DNA of 49,658 nt from Treponema denticola (GCA_020719845.1 DYPP01000010.1:1-49658), one strand, 5' to 3'; counted from the stretch's first letter, positions 10,910-19,873 are shown. Made by a program: numbers and translations. Notes: generated from the sequence alone by a model not told the origin.

Positions 10910-12309
10910 AGCGGTCCCCCCGCCTTCAGTATCGGCGTCTTCAGCACTTTTCCTTCCCTGAGCAGCGTGGAAAGATCCATTCCGTTGGCCTGGGCCAGGA
11001 TTTCGGGGTCCACGTCGTAGGCCAGGGCGATCGCCCAGAGGGTTTCTCCCTTCTTGACCAGGTGGGTGCCGTCGAAGCGCAAGGCCGGGTCGGCGCGGCG
11101 CACCTGCTCGTAGGGGCCGACTTCCTTGAAGGCCGGCACGACGATGCGGGCGCCCAGCTGCAGGTATCGGGCTTTCAACCCCGGGTTGACGTTCAGGATC
11201 TGCTCCACCGCCACGCCGTAGTGCCGGGACAAGGCCGAAAGGGTATCGCCGGAACGGATGGTATGAAAGTAGTATTTGATCAACTTGGCCGTCTGGTCGG
11301 CCAGGATGGCGCTGACCGCCGCGGCGTCTTCCCGGCGGACCTTGAGCCGGTACTCCGGACCCGGCGGGGTGACGGCGTAGCGCAGCTCCGGATTGGCCTG
11401 CTTGAGCAGCGCCGCGTCCAGGCCGGCCTGCTGGGCCAGCAAGCCGAGGTCCACGGTCCTGCCGACGGGCACGCGCTCCCATTCGACGCTTTCCGGCCAG
11501 CCGAGGTCCAGCCCGTAGCTGCCGGCCCGGTTTAATATCCGGGTCAGGGCGACGAACTTGGGCACGTACTGGATGGTTTCGGGTTTCAGCAGTTTCCGGT
11601 CGCAGAGGACCCAGTAGTCCCTGGTCCCCGCCTTTTTGACCGCCCGGTCCACGGCGCCCAGCCCGGCGTTGTACGCCGCCAGCGCCAGGGGCCAGTCGCC
11701 GAAGTAACGGTAGTTCTCTTCCAGTTTGCGCAGCGCCGCGTCGGTGCTCTTCCAGAAATCCCGGCGTTCGTCCACCCAGTCGTCGACGCGCAAGCCGAAG
11801 GGGGCGATGCTGTTGGCCATGAACTGCCACAGTCCGACGGCGCCGGACCTGCTGACCGCCGTGGGCAGGTAGGCGGATTCCAGCACCGGCAGGTAGGCCA
11901 GTTCCGGCGGCAAGCCGCGGCGCTCGACTTCCCGGCGGATAAAGGGCAGGTAGGGTTGTCCCCGGGCCAGGACCGCCTTGAGCCACTGCAGGCCGCCGGG
12001 GGACGCGTACTGCGCCAGATAGCGCCGTTCCAGCGGCGTATCCCGGCCCAAGATGGTCTGTTCCGCCGGCGTCGCGCCATGCCAGACCAGGGCCCGGGGC
12101 AACGCGGCCTCCGCCGTCCGGCCGGCGGGATCGCGGCGCGCCCAGCGGCCCGGACCGCTGGGGACGGCGATCTCCGGGCGGGCTTCCACCGGCGGTGTTG
12201 TGCCGGCGGCTTCCTCCGCCCCGGCCGGCGGCCCCCCGAAGGACAGGGCCAAGACGGCGGTCAGGGCGATCCTGAGGACGGAATCAAGCCTGCGTCCGGT
12301 TTGGGGCAT
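10906..12309 (-). CDS. MltD-like membrane-bound lytic murein transglycosylase with LysM domains
   Basis: This 467-aa exported enzyme should cleave peptidoglycan glycan strands. It has an N-terminal signal sequence, then an SLT (transglycosylase) domain with catalytic Glu144 in VLESAYLP and the characteristic GAVGLWQFM and ALAAYNAG segments. Two C-terminal LysM peptidoglycan-binding repeats follow (SGDTLSALSRHYGV and KGETLWAIALAYDV). The ATG at 12309 is chosen because the signal peptide begins there and it overlaps the upstream stop as TGATG. It sits between a TPR lipoprotein and an unknown secreted protein in one operon. Confidence 0.92.
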   Translation of the reverse strand: MPQTGRRLDSVLRIALTAVLALSFGGPPAGAEEAAGTTPPVEARPEIAVPSGPGRWARRDPAGRTAEAALPRALVWHGATPAEQTILGRDTPLERRYLAQYASPGGLQWLKAVLARGQPYLPFIRREVERRGLPPELAYLPVLESAYLPTAVSRSGAVGLWQFMANSIAPFGLRVDDWVDERRDFWKSTDAALRKLEENYRYFGDWPLALAAYNAGLGAVDRAVKKAGTRDYWVLCDRKLLKPETIQYVPKFVALTRILNRAGSYGLDLGWPESVEWERVPVGRTVDLGLLAQQAGLDAALLKQANPELRYAVTPPGPEYRLKVRREDAAAVSAILADQTAKLIKYYFHTIRSGDTLSALSRHYGVAVEQILNVNPGLKARYLQLGARIVVPAFKEVGPYEQVRRADPALRFDGTHLVKKGETLWAIALAYDVDPEILAQANGMDLSTLLREGKVLKTPILKAGGPL

Positions 12310-13385
12310 CAGAATTTTTCTCCATAGTAAACACCCGCCCATTCCCAACGACCGTGTATCTCCGGATCTTCGGGAAAGTTGATTTTACGGAAATACAGGT
12401 ACCAGGTGGAAATTCGCTGGGACCAGCCCCAGGTGCGGAGATAGGCTTCGTTGGCGTTGGAGGTTGCGTCCAAGGTCGGCGCATAACGGATGCGGTTGCC
12501 CGACATAAAATCCGACAGGTTGAATTCGGCCATGTTGGTCGTATCCGCATCTTCCTGTTCCCAGGACTTGGCAAAAAAATTGACTTTGGCCCGGTATTTG
12601 CGCAACTGGACGCTGCTGCCCGCGTCCAGGGCGGATTTAACCGCAGACATCAAGGTATCCAGGCTTTCAAAGGTCCAATCCTTGGGCGAATTATAGAAGT
12701 CCACGATTTTTTTGGCGTAGCCCAGGGCGTCGGGAAAGCCCGGAATGGTGCTCGTATAGTAGGGCATGAATTTGGTGTAGGTCTGGATGGCCGAATCCCA
12801 GGCGCCGATGCGTTCGTAGGCTTGGGCCAGCATGAAATAGCTCTGACCCAAATCCACCTTGTCCGGGAAACGGGAAATGAGTTCCTGGTAATACCAGACC
12901 CGTTGCTCCGGCTTGTCGACCAATCCGAGCAGCTTGTTGAGCGACACCAGGTGGATGGATTCGCCCCGCACGGTCAGATCGGGATAATTCTTGACGATCC
13001 GGTCAAAATACAGGGCCGCCACGGGTTTTGCGCCCTGCTGGACGTAGATGTAGGCGGTCATGAGCAGCAGGTAGGCGTTGTAGGGATCATCCGGGTGCCG
13101 GGAAACCCACTCGGTAAGAAAATTGGCCAGTTTGCCGTACTGCTTCAGACGGAGCATCTCGTTGGCTATTTCCCGGACCACCGAGAACTGTTCCTCCCCG
13201 GCCTGGGGTTCGGCGGCCAGCAGCGCAAAGAGATCATTCAGCATCTCCCGGTCCGGCCCGCTCCCGGTCAGGTAGTAGGCGCCGGAGGACCCGGCCAAGG
13301 GTCCGGAAAAACGCGCCCGGCAGGACACGGCGAGGGACAGGGAAATGATAACCAGCAGAATTCTGGGGGATGTACCGATCCTCAC
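12309..13385 (-). CDS. TPR-repeat lipoprotein
   Basis: The 358-aa product has a lipoprotein signal peptide with Cys22 (LSLAVSC) and helical tandem repeats (about 45-260) resembling TPRs of the YfiO/BamD type. The C-terminal stretch is rich in aromatic residues. The start is GTG at 13385. It is the first gene of a minus-strand operon with the MltD-like enzyme, so a role in cell-wall turnover or outer membrane assembly is plausible but inferred. It diverges from the membrane-protein gene at 13453. Confidence 0.8.
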   Translation of the reverse strand: MRIGTSPRILLVIISLSLAVSCRARFSGPLAGSSGAYYLTGSGPDREMLNDLFALLAAEPQAGEEQFSVVREIANEMLRLKQYGKLANFLTEWVSRHPDDPYNAYLLLMTAYIYVQQGAKPVAALYFDRIVKNYPDLTVRGESIHLVSLNKLLGLVDKPEQRVWYYQELISRFPDKVDLGQSYFMLAQAYERIGAWDSAIQTYTKFMPYYTSTIPGFPDALGYAKKIVDFYNSPKDWTFESLDTLMSAVKSALDAGSSVQLRKYRAKVNFFAKSWEQEDADTTNMAEFNLSDFMSGNRIRYAPTLDATSNANEAYLRTWGWSQRISTWYLYFRKINFPEDPEIHGRWEWAGVYYGEKF

Positions 13386-13413
13386 GGTCGGATACTACCA
13401 CAGGGGTATCCCA

Positions 13414-13443
13414 TTGGCAAGAGAAGGGTGCTCCCGCTATACT
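13414..13443 (+). promoter_or_regulatory. Sigma-70-like promoter for the membrane protein / TPR pair
   Basis: TTGGCA (13414-13419) and TATACT (13438-13443) are 18 bases apart. The -10 box ends nine bases before the ATG at 13453, so the transcript would begin almost at the start codon and leave out the GGGAAG in front of it. Confidence 0.45.
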
Positions 13444-13452
13444 GGGAAGTAT

Positions 13453-14007
13453 ATGGGCGACAAACCAATGCGCAGACTGGCGGCGGAGCTGGCATTTATT
13501 TTCGGACTCTCCTTGATGCTGCTGGGCAGCGTGCTGATGGTGGCCACCCTGGCCGGCTTGCCCCGGCTGGCGATCCTGCCCGCGAGCCTTGCCATCATTA
13601 TCGGCGCCGGGTTTGCCGTTCTAGCCATCAAACTGAACAAACGCTCCTTGTACATCTTTCTTTCCGTTTTTTTTAGTCTGACGGGCATTCTGCTCTTGCT
13701 GGTGGCCATGAAGGCGATTCCCGCGTCCCCGGCGGATCTGTGGCCCTTCGCTTCCGTTTTTGCGGGCCTGGCCCTGCTGCCCGCCGGGTGGAGCCGCTTT
13801 GCCGGTTTCAGCGTCAAATTCGTCATTCCCGCAGCCGCCTTCCTGTTGCTCGGGATCGTGCTGCTGGTTTTTTCTTTGGGCATGGCTCCCTTTTCGTTCA
13901 AGACCTTCATTCTGCTCTGGTGGCCGCTGCTGCTGGTCATAGCCGGACTTATTCTGGCGGTGCTGTCTTTCAGCCCTCCGGCCAGGGTGGGGGATGAAGG
14001 AAAGTGA
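13453..14007 (+). CDS. Small polytopic membrane protein, LiaF-N/DUF5668-like
   Basis: The 184-aa product is almost wholly hydrophobic, with about six predicted membrane helices in pairs separated by short basic turns. The pattern resembles the membrane half of LiaI/LiaF-type proteins, but no specific family is certain. The start ATG has GGGAAG upstream; ATG 13468 is an alternative. The stop overlaps the GTG start of the next gene (GTGA), so the two are co-translated. Confidence 0.7.
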   Translation: MGDKPMRRLAAELAFIFGLSLMLLGSVLMVATLAGLPRLAILPASLAIIIGAGFAVLAIKLNKRSLYIFLSVFFSLTGILLLLVAMKAIPASPADLWPFASVFAGLALLPAGWSRFAGFSVKFVIPAAAFLLLGIVLLVFSLGMAPFSFKTFILLWWPLLLVIAGLILAVLSFSPPARVGDEGK

Positions 14008-15722
14008 CCCGCCCCGCGTACGGGCGGGCGGCGGCGTGCGTGCTGGCGCTGTCCGCTCTGGGTTTTGGTGCCTGCGCGACGGCTCCCCGGGCGCCGGTAC
14101 CCGACGTACCCCTGCAGGGCGACGGAACGTCGCCCCCGCCGGCCGACCGCCCTCCGGGGATAGCGGACGAACTGAAGGCCCTGGTGGAGACCGGGACGCC
14201 GCCATCCCTGCTGCGGGCCCTGGATCTTATCCGCAGCCGGGACCTGGGCCAGACCGAATTCGGCCGGGTGATGAGCGCCGTGGCGGTGACCATCCTGCGC
14301 AGCCTGTACCCCGAGGTGTCCGCGGACCTGCCCGCGGCGGACCCGCCGCCCACGGAACGGTACGCCCGCATCCTGCGGGACGCGCAAAAGGGAGCCTATA
14401 CGCCGGCTGCCGGCGGGTCCGAGGATTTTCTGGAACACGTGCTGCCCTTTTTTGCCCTGCTGGATGAAACCCGGTCCGAGCGTCTGGCCCGCGCCCTGCC
14501 GGACCTGCGCCGGGCCGCGGTGTTGAATACCGGTTCGGTCCTGGCGCCCTATTTTCTGGGCCTGGTGGCGGAACGCACCGCCACTCCCGGGGAAGCCCGG
14601 GAGTTCTACGCCGCCGCCTACGCCCTGTCGGCGGATTGCTACCCTGCGGCGCTGGGCATGGCCCGGGTGTACATCGGCGCGGGACAGATACCGGAAGCGG
14701 TGCGCCTGCTGTCCGACCTGGTGTCCCGGTATCCGGACAACTACGGCATCAAGCGCTCCCTGGCGTTGGCGTATTACCAGGCGGGGGATTGGTCCCGGGC
14801 AGGACCCGCATTGGCGGAAATATTGCAGCGGAACCCGAAGGACCGGGCTTTTCTGCTCATGCGCGCCCATGTTCTGGTGGAGCAGGGTCAATTCCTGCAA
14901 GCCCAGCCCCTGCTGGACGCCTACGCCGCGACGGAAGCCGTGGACCGCTTGTACCTGTTCCTCAAAGCCCGCATCCAGTCCGAAGCGTACCGCAACGACG
15001 ACGCGGCGCTGACCTATCTCCGTTCCATCCTGCGCACGGATCCCCAGGATGGAGAGGCGGCGGTATTCGCCGCGCGCCTGCTGATGGGGTCCTCCCGACC
15101 GGAGGACCAGGAAGAGGGCCGCCGCCTGCTGGCGGAACTTCTAAAAACCGCGGCGCCGGCGCCGGCGGTGCTGGACCTGGCCCTGCGGGACGCCATCCGC
15201 CGGGAAGCCTGGAAGGAGGCGCTGCCCTACGTGGAAACGCTGCTGCTGGAGCGCCGTTCCGCCCCGGACCTGGTCAACGCCTACACGGTGCAGCGGGGGC
15301 TGCGGAACAACGCCGCCGCCCTGGCGCCGGCCAAGGAACTGTACGACCGCGACCCGGGGGATGAAACCGGCGTCTCCACCTATATCGCCGCCCTGATCGG
15401 AGCGGGACGGCGGGAAGAAGCGGGGCGCATGATCGACGAACGGTTGTCCACGCTGCCCGGGGGCAGCGTCAAAAGCCGGTACTATTACCTGCGGAGCCGG
15501 ATGAAGACCGACGAAGAGGCGGTCATGAACGACCTGCGTTCCAGCCTGTTCGAAGATCCCCGCAACCTGGACGCCCTGATCGCCATGCTGGAGGTCTACG
15601 ACAAGCGCAAGGATGAGCGCCGGGCGGTGTATTACCTCAAGCAAGCCCTGGCTCTGGCGCCGGACAATCCCACCCTGCAAAAGTACCGAACCGCGTATAT
15701 CGGGCTTTTGGGAACCCGGTAA
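14004..15722 (+). CDS. Large TPR-repeat lipoprotein
   Basis: The 572-aa product has a lipoprotein signal peptide (Cys24 in LGFGAC), a proline-rich linker, and then tetratricopeptide-type helical repeats covering most of residues 160-570, with typical alanine/tyrosine spacing (for example ALAYYQAGDW and YYLKQALALAPDNP). It starts with GTG overlapping the preceding stop and has GAAGGAAA upstream. TPR lipoproteins usually scaffold envelope complexes; the partner is unknown here. A complete palindromic repeat begins 14 bases after its stop. Confidence 0.82.
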   Translation: MTRPAYGRAAACVLALSALGFGACATAPRAPVPDVPLQGDGTSPPPADRPPGIADELKALVETGTPPSLLRALDLIRSRDLGQTEFGRVMSAVAVTILRSLYPEVSADLPAADPPPTERYARILRDAQKGAYTPAAGGSEDFLEHVLPFFALLDETRSERLARALPDLRRAAVLNTGSVLAPYFLGLVAERTATPGEAREFYAAAYALSADCYPAALGMARVYIGAGQIPEAVRLLSDLVSRYPDNYGIKRSLALAYYQAGDWSRAGPALAEILQRNPKDRAFLLMRAHVLVEQGQFLQAQPLLDAYAATEAVDRLYLFLKARIQSEAYRNDDAALTYLRSILRTDPQDGEAAVFAARLLMGSSRPEDQEEGRRLLAELLKTAAPAPAVLDLALRDAIRREAWKEALPYVETLLLERRSAPDLVNAYTVQRGLRNNAAALAPAKELYDRDPGDETGVSTYIAALIGAGRREEAGRMIDERLSTLPGGSVKSRYYYLRSRMKTDEEAVMNDLRSSLFEDPRNLDALIAMLEVYDKRKDERRAVYYLKQALALAPDNPTLQKYRTAYIGLLGTR

Positions 15723-15735
15723 TGATGATAATAAT

Positions 15736-15911
15736 AATTGAGGCTGTCTGATAACTCGGTTAGTTATCAGTCAGCCTCAGTATTTTCTCGGATTTTGGCG
15801 GATTTAAACGGTTTGTGTTGCTAAAACCAGGTAAAACCGCCAAAATCCTGCAAAAATACAACATTGAGGTAGCTGCCCCGTAACTCCCTGAGTTACGGGG
15901 CAGCCTCAATT
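15736..15911 (+). repeat. 176-bp palindromic element, complete copy
   Basis: The element runs from AATTGAGGCTG to CAGCCTCAATT. Its left hairpin (15739-15779) has an 18-bp stem with one mismatch. The right hairpin (15872-15904) has a 15-bp perfect stem and a CCT loop. The middle has a further inverted repeat, GGATTTTGGCGG (15790-15801) with CCGCCAAAATCC (15837-15848). By eye it differs from the 22021 copy at six of 176 positions. It lies between a TPR gene and rubrerythrin. The bases from 15912 to 16034 hold no gene and no clear promoter that I could assign. Confidence 0.93.
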
Positions 15912-16034
15912 TCGATTATGACAAAAAAGGGCGATTCAACTCTTGATAAATTCGCCGATCGGTAGCACACTGGGGGCAGGAGTGTTCCGTCGCTTTCCCG
16001 CGGAATGCCGCAACCACGAGCAAGGAGCGTGTCG

Positions 16035-16610
16035 ATGAACAGTCTGAAGGGCACCAAGACGGAAAAAAACCTGCTGACCGCGTTCGCCGGGGAATCCCAG
16101 GCCCGCAACAGGTATACCTACTTTTCCAGCAAGGCCAAGGAAGAAGGGTATTTCCAGATTTCCCAGATTTTTACCGAAACCGCGGATCAGGAAAAAGAGC
16201 ACGCCAAGCGGCTCTTCAAGTTTCTTGAAGGCGGAGAAGTCCGGATCGAGGCGACTTTCCCGGCGGGGGTCATCGGAACCACCTCGGAAAACCTGCTGGA
16301 GGCCGCAGGCGGCGAAAACTACGAATGGAAAACCATGTACCCGGATTTTGCCAAAGCGGCCCGGGAAGAAGGCTTCAGCGCCATAGCCACGGTATTCGAA
16401 GCCATCGCGGTGGCGGAAAAACAGCACGCCAAGCGCTACGAAAACCTCAAGGCCAACGTGGATTCGGGCAAGGTCTTCAAACGGGAAGCCAAGACGGTCT
16501 GGCGCTGCATCAACTGCGGCTACATCATGGAAGCCGCGGAGGCCCCCCCCATGTGCCCCGCCTGCGCGCATCCCCAGGCGTATTTTGAAGTGCTCAGCGA
16601 GAATTGGTAA
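16035..16610 (+). CDS. Rubrerythrin
   Basis: This is a cytoplasmic diiron peroxidase that reduces hydrogen peroxide in anaerobes, 191 aa. The ferritin-like domain carries the iron ligands E20, E53, H56, E94, E97, E128 and H131, matching the known rubrerythrin spacing. The C-terminal rubredoxin-like domain has C158-x2-C161 and C174-x2-C177. AAGGAG precedes the ATG. It heads a run with superoxide reductase and rubredoxin, which would supply its electrons. Confidence 0.97.
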   Translation: MNSLKGTKTEKNLLTAFAGESQARNRYTYFSSKAKEEGYFQISQIFTETADQEKEHAKRLFKFLEGGEVRIEATFPAGVIGTTSENLLEAAGGENYEWKTMYPDFAKAAREEGFSAIATVFEAIAVAEKQHAKRYENLKANVDSGKVFKREAKTVWRCINCGYIMEAAEAPPMCPACAHPQAYFEVLSENW

Positions 16611-16624
16611 TAGAGGAGGAAATG

Positions 16625-16999
16625 ATGGCCAAGCAGAACGAAATTTACAAGTGCGAGATTTGCGGCAATATCGTGGAGGTCCTGCACGGCGGCGCCGGCG
16701 ATCTGGTCTGCTGCGGACAGCCCATGAAGCTGATCGTAGAAAATACGGTGGACGCGGCCAAGGAAAAGCACGTGCCGGTGATCGAAAAAACCGTCGCCGG
16801 CTACAAGGTCTCTGTCGGTTCCGTGGCGCACCCTATGGAAGAAAAGCACTATATCGAATGGATCGAACTGATCGCCGACGGCGTCAGCCACCGCAAGCAT
16901 CTCAAGCCCGGAGACGCGCCGGTGGCGGAATTCGCGGTCAGCGCCAAAACGGTGGTTGCCCGGGAATACTGCAACCTCCACGGCCTCTGGAAAGCGTGA
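16625..16999 (+). CDS. Desulfoferrodoxin (superoxide reductase)
   Basis: The 124-aa protein reduces superoxide to hydrogen peroxide without making oxygen. It has the N-terminal desulforedoxin-type iron site (C10, C13, C29, C30) and the catalytic site (H49, H69, H75, C116, H119) with the conserved E47-K48 loop. These numbers equal those of the Desulfoarculus baarsii enzyme, which supports ATG 16625 over the neighbouring ATG at 16622; AGGAGG is well placed for it. It lies 14 bases after rubrerythrin, which can remove the peroxide it produces. Confidence 0.97.
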   Translation: MAKQNEIYKCEICGNIVEVLHGGAGDLVCCGQPMKLIVENTVDAAKEKHVPVIEKTVAGYKVSVGSVAHPMEEKHYIEWIELIADGVSHRKHLKPGDAPVAEFAVSAKTVVAREYCNLHGLWKA

Positions 17000-17035
17000 G
17001 CTTTCGGCACTACACTACTGCGTAAGGAGAATCGG

Positions 17036-17197
17036 ATGCAGAAATACGTTTGCGACGTGTGCGGCTATATCTACGACCCCGCCCAGGGCGATCCGGACGG
17101 CGGCGTCGGTGCGGGAACCTCGTTCGAAGCGCTGCCCGCCGACTGGGTCTGCCCCATGTGCGGCGCCGGCAAGGATGATTTTTCCCCCGTGGACTGA
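17036..17197 (+). CDS. Rubredoxin
   Basis: This 53-aa electron carrier has the iron-binding cysteines in [10 protein letters not shown] (C6, C9) and [13 protein letters not shown] (C39, C42), with the conserved aromatic core. AAGGAG precedes the ATG. It would deliver electrons to the superoxide reductase and rubrerythrin encoded just upstream. A strong terminator follows 25 bases after the stop. Confidence 0.96.
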   Translation: MQKYVCDVCGYIYDPAQGDPDGGVGAGTSFEALPADWVCPMCGAGKDDFSPVD

Positions 17198-17222
17198 TTG
17201 ACATCCGAGGCGGGGGATCTTG

Positions 17223-17261
17223 GGCTGTTCCGCGCCCTTGCCGCGCGGAACGGCCTTTTTT
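17223..17261 (+). terminator. Rho-independent terminator after rubredoxin
   Basis: A 13-bp stem with one G-T pair (GGCTGTTCCGCGC with GCGCGGAACGGCC) encloses the loop CCTTGCC and is followed by six Ts. It should end the oxygen-defence transcript. Confidence 0.88.
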
Positions 17262-17274
17262 ATAGGAGACACGC

Positions 17275-17565
17275 ATGCTTTCACGGGAAGACTATATTTT
17301 CACCATCGGCTACGACGGACCCGCCGCGGTGGTCGACGGCCAGGCCAAGCGCCGCTACGGGACGCTGGGCACGCGGGAACTGGCTGAGAAAGGCTTGTTC
17401 CGGGCGGCCTATTGTTCCGCCGTCTACGCCAAGAACGACCGGGAACTGGACACGTTGATTGAAATCTACAACCGCTCTGCCGGGACTTCGCATACCCGGG
17501 ACTACGCCTTTGACCGCCTTTTCGGCGTTTTTCCGGTGGACGTCAAAAAATCCATCGTGCTCTGA
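17275..17565 (+). CDS. Small protein of unknown function
   Basis: The 96-aa product is cytoplasmic in character (no signal peptide or membrane helix) and I do not recognise a family. The start is fixed by TAGGAG before the ATG. It begins 14 bases after a terminator, so it depends on read-through or on a promoter within the terminator region. The sequence is mixed and well-folded-looking, with FTIGYDGPAAVVDG near the start. Its position after rubredoxin may hint at redox biology, but nothing in the sequence shows it. Confidence 0.7.
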   Translation: MLSREDYIFTIGYDGPAAVVDGQAKRRYGTLGTRELAEKGLFRAAYCSAVYAKNDRELDTLIEIYNRSAGTSHTRDYAFDRLFGVFPVDVKKSIVL

Positions 17566-17611
17566 AGCGGAGGATCCGTTTCCGGGCGCGATTTTGCCGG
17601 TTTAAGGCGCC

Positions 17612-17640
17612 TTGACCGAGTTCCGGGCCTGTGGTACTTT
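17612..17640 (+). promoter_or_regulatory. Sigma-70-like promoter of yajC-secDF
   Basis: TTGACC (17612-17617) and TACTTT (17635-17640) are 17 bases apart, 33 bases before the yajC ATG. This is one of the best promoter matches in the window. Confidence 0.6.
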
Positions 17641-17672
17641 ACGGAGAATACTCTTATTAAGGATGTTTCCGA

Positions 17673-18122
17673 ATGAATTCATTTATTTCTCCGCTCTTTC
17701 AGGGCGCGCAGCTTCTGATGGGGGCCTCCGACGTCGGCGGCGCTTCCAGTTCGCCGGCTTCCCTCATTTCCACCTTTGTGCCCTTCGGTCTGGTCATCCT
17801 GATTTTCTACTTTTTGATCATCCGGCCGCAGAACAAGAAGCAGAAGGACACGGAGCGCATGCTCTCGGCCATCAAGAAGGGCGACCAGATCGTCACCATC
17901 GGCGGCATCCACGGGACCATCAGCGCCCTCAAGGACGGCAGCGTGGTCGTAAAAGTGGACGACAACACCAAGATTGAGTTTTCCCGCAGCGCCATCGCCT
18001 CGGTAGTCGCCGATCCGTCCAAGGCCGAAGAGGCCAAGGGCAGCGCGTCCAAGAAGACCAAGGCCGCCAAAGCGGAAAAAACGGAAGAATCCACCCCGGC
18101 GGCTGAAGAATCCGCAAAATAG
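17673..18122 (+). CDS. yajC: Preprotein translocase subunit YajC
   Basis: YajC is a single-pass inner membrane protein associated with SecDF. The 149-aa product has a membrane helix (about 36-53), the hallmark IIRPQNKKQKD segment after it, then a KOW-like domain. It is longer than E. coli YajC (about 110 aa) because of a lysine/alanine/glutamate-rich tail. AAGGA precedes the ATG. secD starts 29 bases after its stop. Confidence 0.96.
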   Translation: MNSFISPLFQGAQLLMGASDVGGASSSPASLISTFVPFGLVILIFYFLIIRPQNKKQKDTERMLSAIKKGDQIVTIGGIHGTISALKDGSVVVKVDDNTKIEFSRSAIASVVADPSKAEEAKGSASKKTKAAKAEKTEESTPAAEESAK

Positions 18123-18151
18123 CAGTACACCTCGATTATTGGAGCAACGGC

Positions 18152-19873
18152 ATGAGTAAAAGGTATCGGTTCTTCATCATCCTGGCCACGGTAGCGGTCT
18201 GCCTGGCGTTTCTTTCGCCGACCCTGCGGTGGTACTTTACGGTTCCCAAAGAAGACCAGGCGCTGGCGCTGGGTTCCCGGGAACAGATCAAGGTCTACGC
18301 CAACCGCAAGGCCCAGGCGGATATCAAGGAACTCAAGGAACTGGCCCGTTCCGGCGGCGCCATGCCGGAGCGCCTTTCCTTTTTGACCGGCACCGCCAAA
18401 GCCAACTACAAGTTGATGAAGATGACCGCGCCCCAAACCTGGGATGCCAAAGCGGTACTGGCCGCCTTCGCGGGGGAAAAAGAAGCCCTGGACGGCATCG
18501 AAACCAAATATCGGGATGAAATCCTCAAACTCAAAGACCTGCACCAGAGCGCGATACAGCTGGGCCTGGACCTGTCCGGCGGCATGAGCGTGGTCATCCA
18601 GGCCAACCTGGATTCCCTGGCGGAACGCCTGGGACGGGCGCTCAACGCCGACGACCAGGAAGACGCCATCAACCGGGCGCTGGAAGTGCTCAACAGCCGG
18701 ATCGACAAGTTCGGCCTGACCGAACCGGTCATCCGCCGGCAGGGTGCGGACCAGATCTACGTGGAAATACCCGGCGTAGCCGATCCGGACCGCATCAACT
18801 CCATCATCATGGGCAAGGGCAACCTGGCCTTCCACATCGTGGACGACGAAGCCACCGCGGCTTTTCTGAGCTACTACCAGAACTACCCGACCAACACCTT
18901 CGACGGCGAAGGCAACCTGCTGGATCCGACCATCGTGCCCGCGGACGTGGTCATCCGGGGCGTCTATGAAAAGGACAGCTATGGTCTGGACGAGCTGGTG
19001 GGCTACACGGCCATCAAGAAGGAAGTCGGCCTGGACGGCAACCACATCAAGAACGCCCTGGTGGACCGGGACGCGGTGACCGGACGTCCGGAAGTCACCT
19101 TCATCCTCGACGCCGAAGGCGGGGAAATCTTCTACCAGCTGACCTCCGCCAACGTGGACAAATCCCTGTCCATCGTCATGGACAACAAGGTCAAGTCCCG
19201 GGCGCGCATCCAGGAAGCCATCCGGGACCAGGTCCGCCTGACCGGTTTCGACGCCGACGAGGCCAACAACATCGCCCTGATCCTGCGCACCGCGGCCCTG
19301 CCGGTGGAACTGGAGCCCGTCAACCAGCAGGCCATCGGCGCTTCCCTCGGGGAGGACACCATCCGCCGGGGCTTGAACGCCCTGCTCGGCGGCATCGCGG
19401 CGGTCATGCTGTTCATGCTGCTATTCTACAAGGGCGCGGGGGTCAACGCCGTCGTAGCCCAGATCCTCAACCTCTTCATCATGCTCAGCATCCTGTCGGC
19501 CTTCAACCTGACGCTGACCCTGCCCAGCATCGCCGGTTTCATCCTGACCATCGGCATGGCCGTGGACGCCAACGTCATCGTCTTCGAGCGCATCAAGGAA
19601 GAGCTGCGCCTGGGCAAAGGCCGCAAGGCTTCGGTGGACGCGGGCTTCGACAAGGCCTTCTGGGCGATCATGGACTCCAACATCACCACTTTCATCGCCG
19701 CCATCTTCCTGTCCCAGCTGGGCAGCGGTCCGATCCAGGGCTTCGCGGTCAGCCTGGCCATCGGCGTCATATCCTCCGTGTTCACCGCCCTTTTCGTTTC
19801 CCGTCTGATCTTCGACTTCGGCACCGACGTGCTGGGTCAAAAGAAGGTCTCCATCAGCTGGAGGATCAAGTAA
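18152..19873 (+). CDS. secD: Protein translocase subunit SecD
   Basis: SecD uses the proton or sodium gradient to help pull exported proteins across the inner membrane. The 573-aa product has an N-terminal helix, the LGLDLSGGMS motif at the start of the large periplasmic domain, and a C-terminal block of membrane helices with TIGMAVDANVIVFERIKEE. TTGGAG lies before the ATG. The TAA is followed directly by the secF start. Confidence 0.97.
   Translation: MSKRYRFFIILATVAVCLAFLSPTLRWYFTVPKEDQALALGSREQIKVYANRKAQADIKELKELARSGGAMPERLSFLTGTAKANYKLMKMTAPQTWDAKAVLAAFAGEKEALDGIETKYRDEILKLKDLHQSAIQLGLDLSGGMSVVIQANLDSLAERLGRALNADDQEDAINRALEVLNSRIDKFGLTEPVIRRQGADQIYVEIPGVADPDRINSIIMGKGNLAFHIVDDEATAAFLSYYQNYPTNTFDGEGNLLDPTIVPADVVIRGVYEKDSYGLDELVGYTAIKKEVGLDGNHIKNALVDRDAVTGRPEVTFILDAEGGEIFYQLTSANVDKSLSIVMDNKVKSRARIQEAIRDQVRLTGFDADEANNIALILRTAALPVELEPVNQQAIGASLGEDTIRRGLNALLGGIAAVMLFMLLFYKGAGVNAVVAQILNLFIMLSILSAFNLTLTLPSIAGFILTIGMAVDANVIVFERIKEELRLGKGRKASVDAGFDKAFWAIMDSNITTFIAAIFLSQLGSGPIQGFAVSLAIGVISSVFTALFVSRLIFDFGTDVLGQKKVSISWRIK

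Noticed and set aside
13386-13452. A shared divergent operator between the TPR lipoprotein and the membrane protein
   Set aside because: No convincing inverted repeat was found in the 67 bases; only the + strand promoter could be supported.
15736-15911. The palindromic element as a CRISPR array or a tRNA
   Set aside because: There are no regularly spaced repeats with unique spacers, and no cloverleaf or CCA-type end. The copies are far apart and nearly identical throughout.
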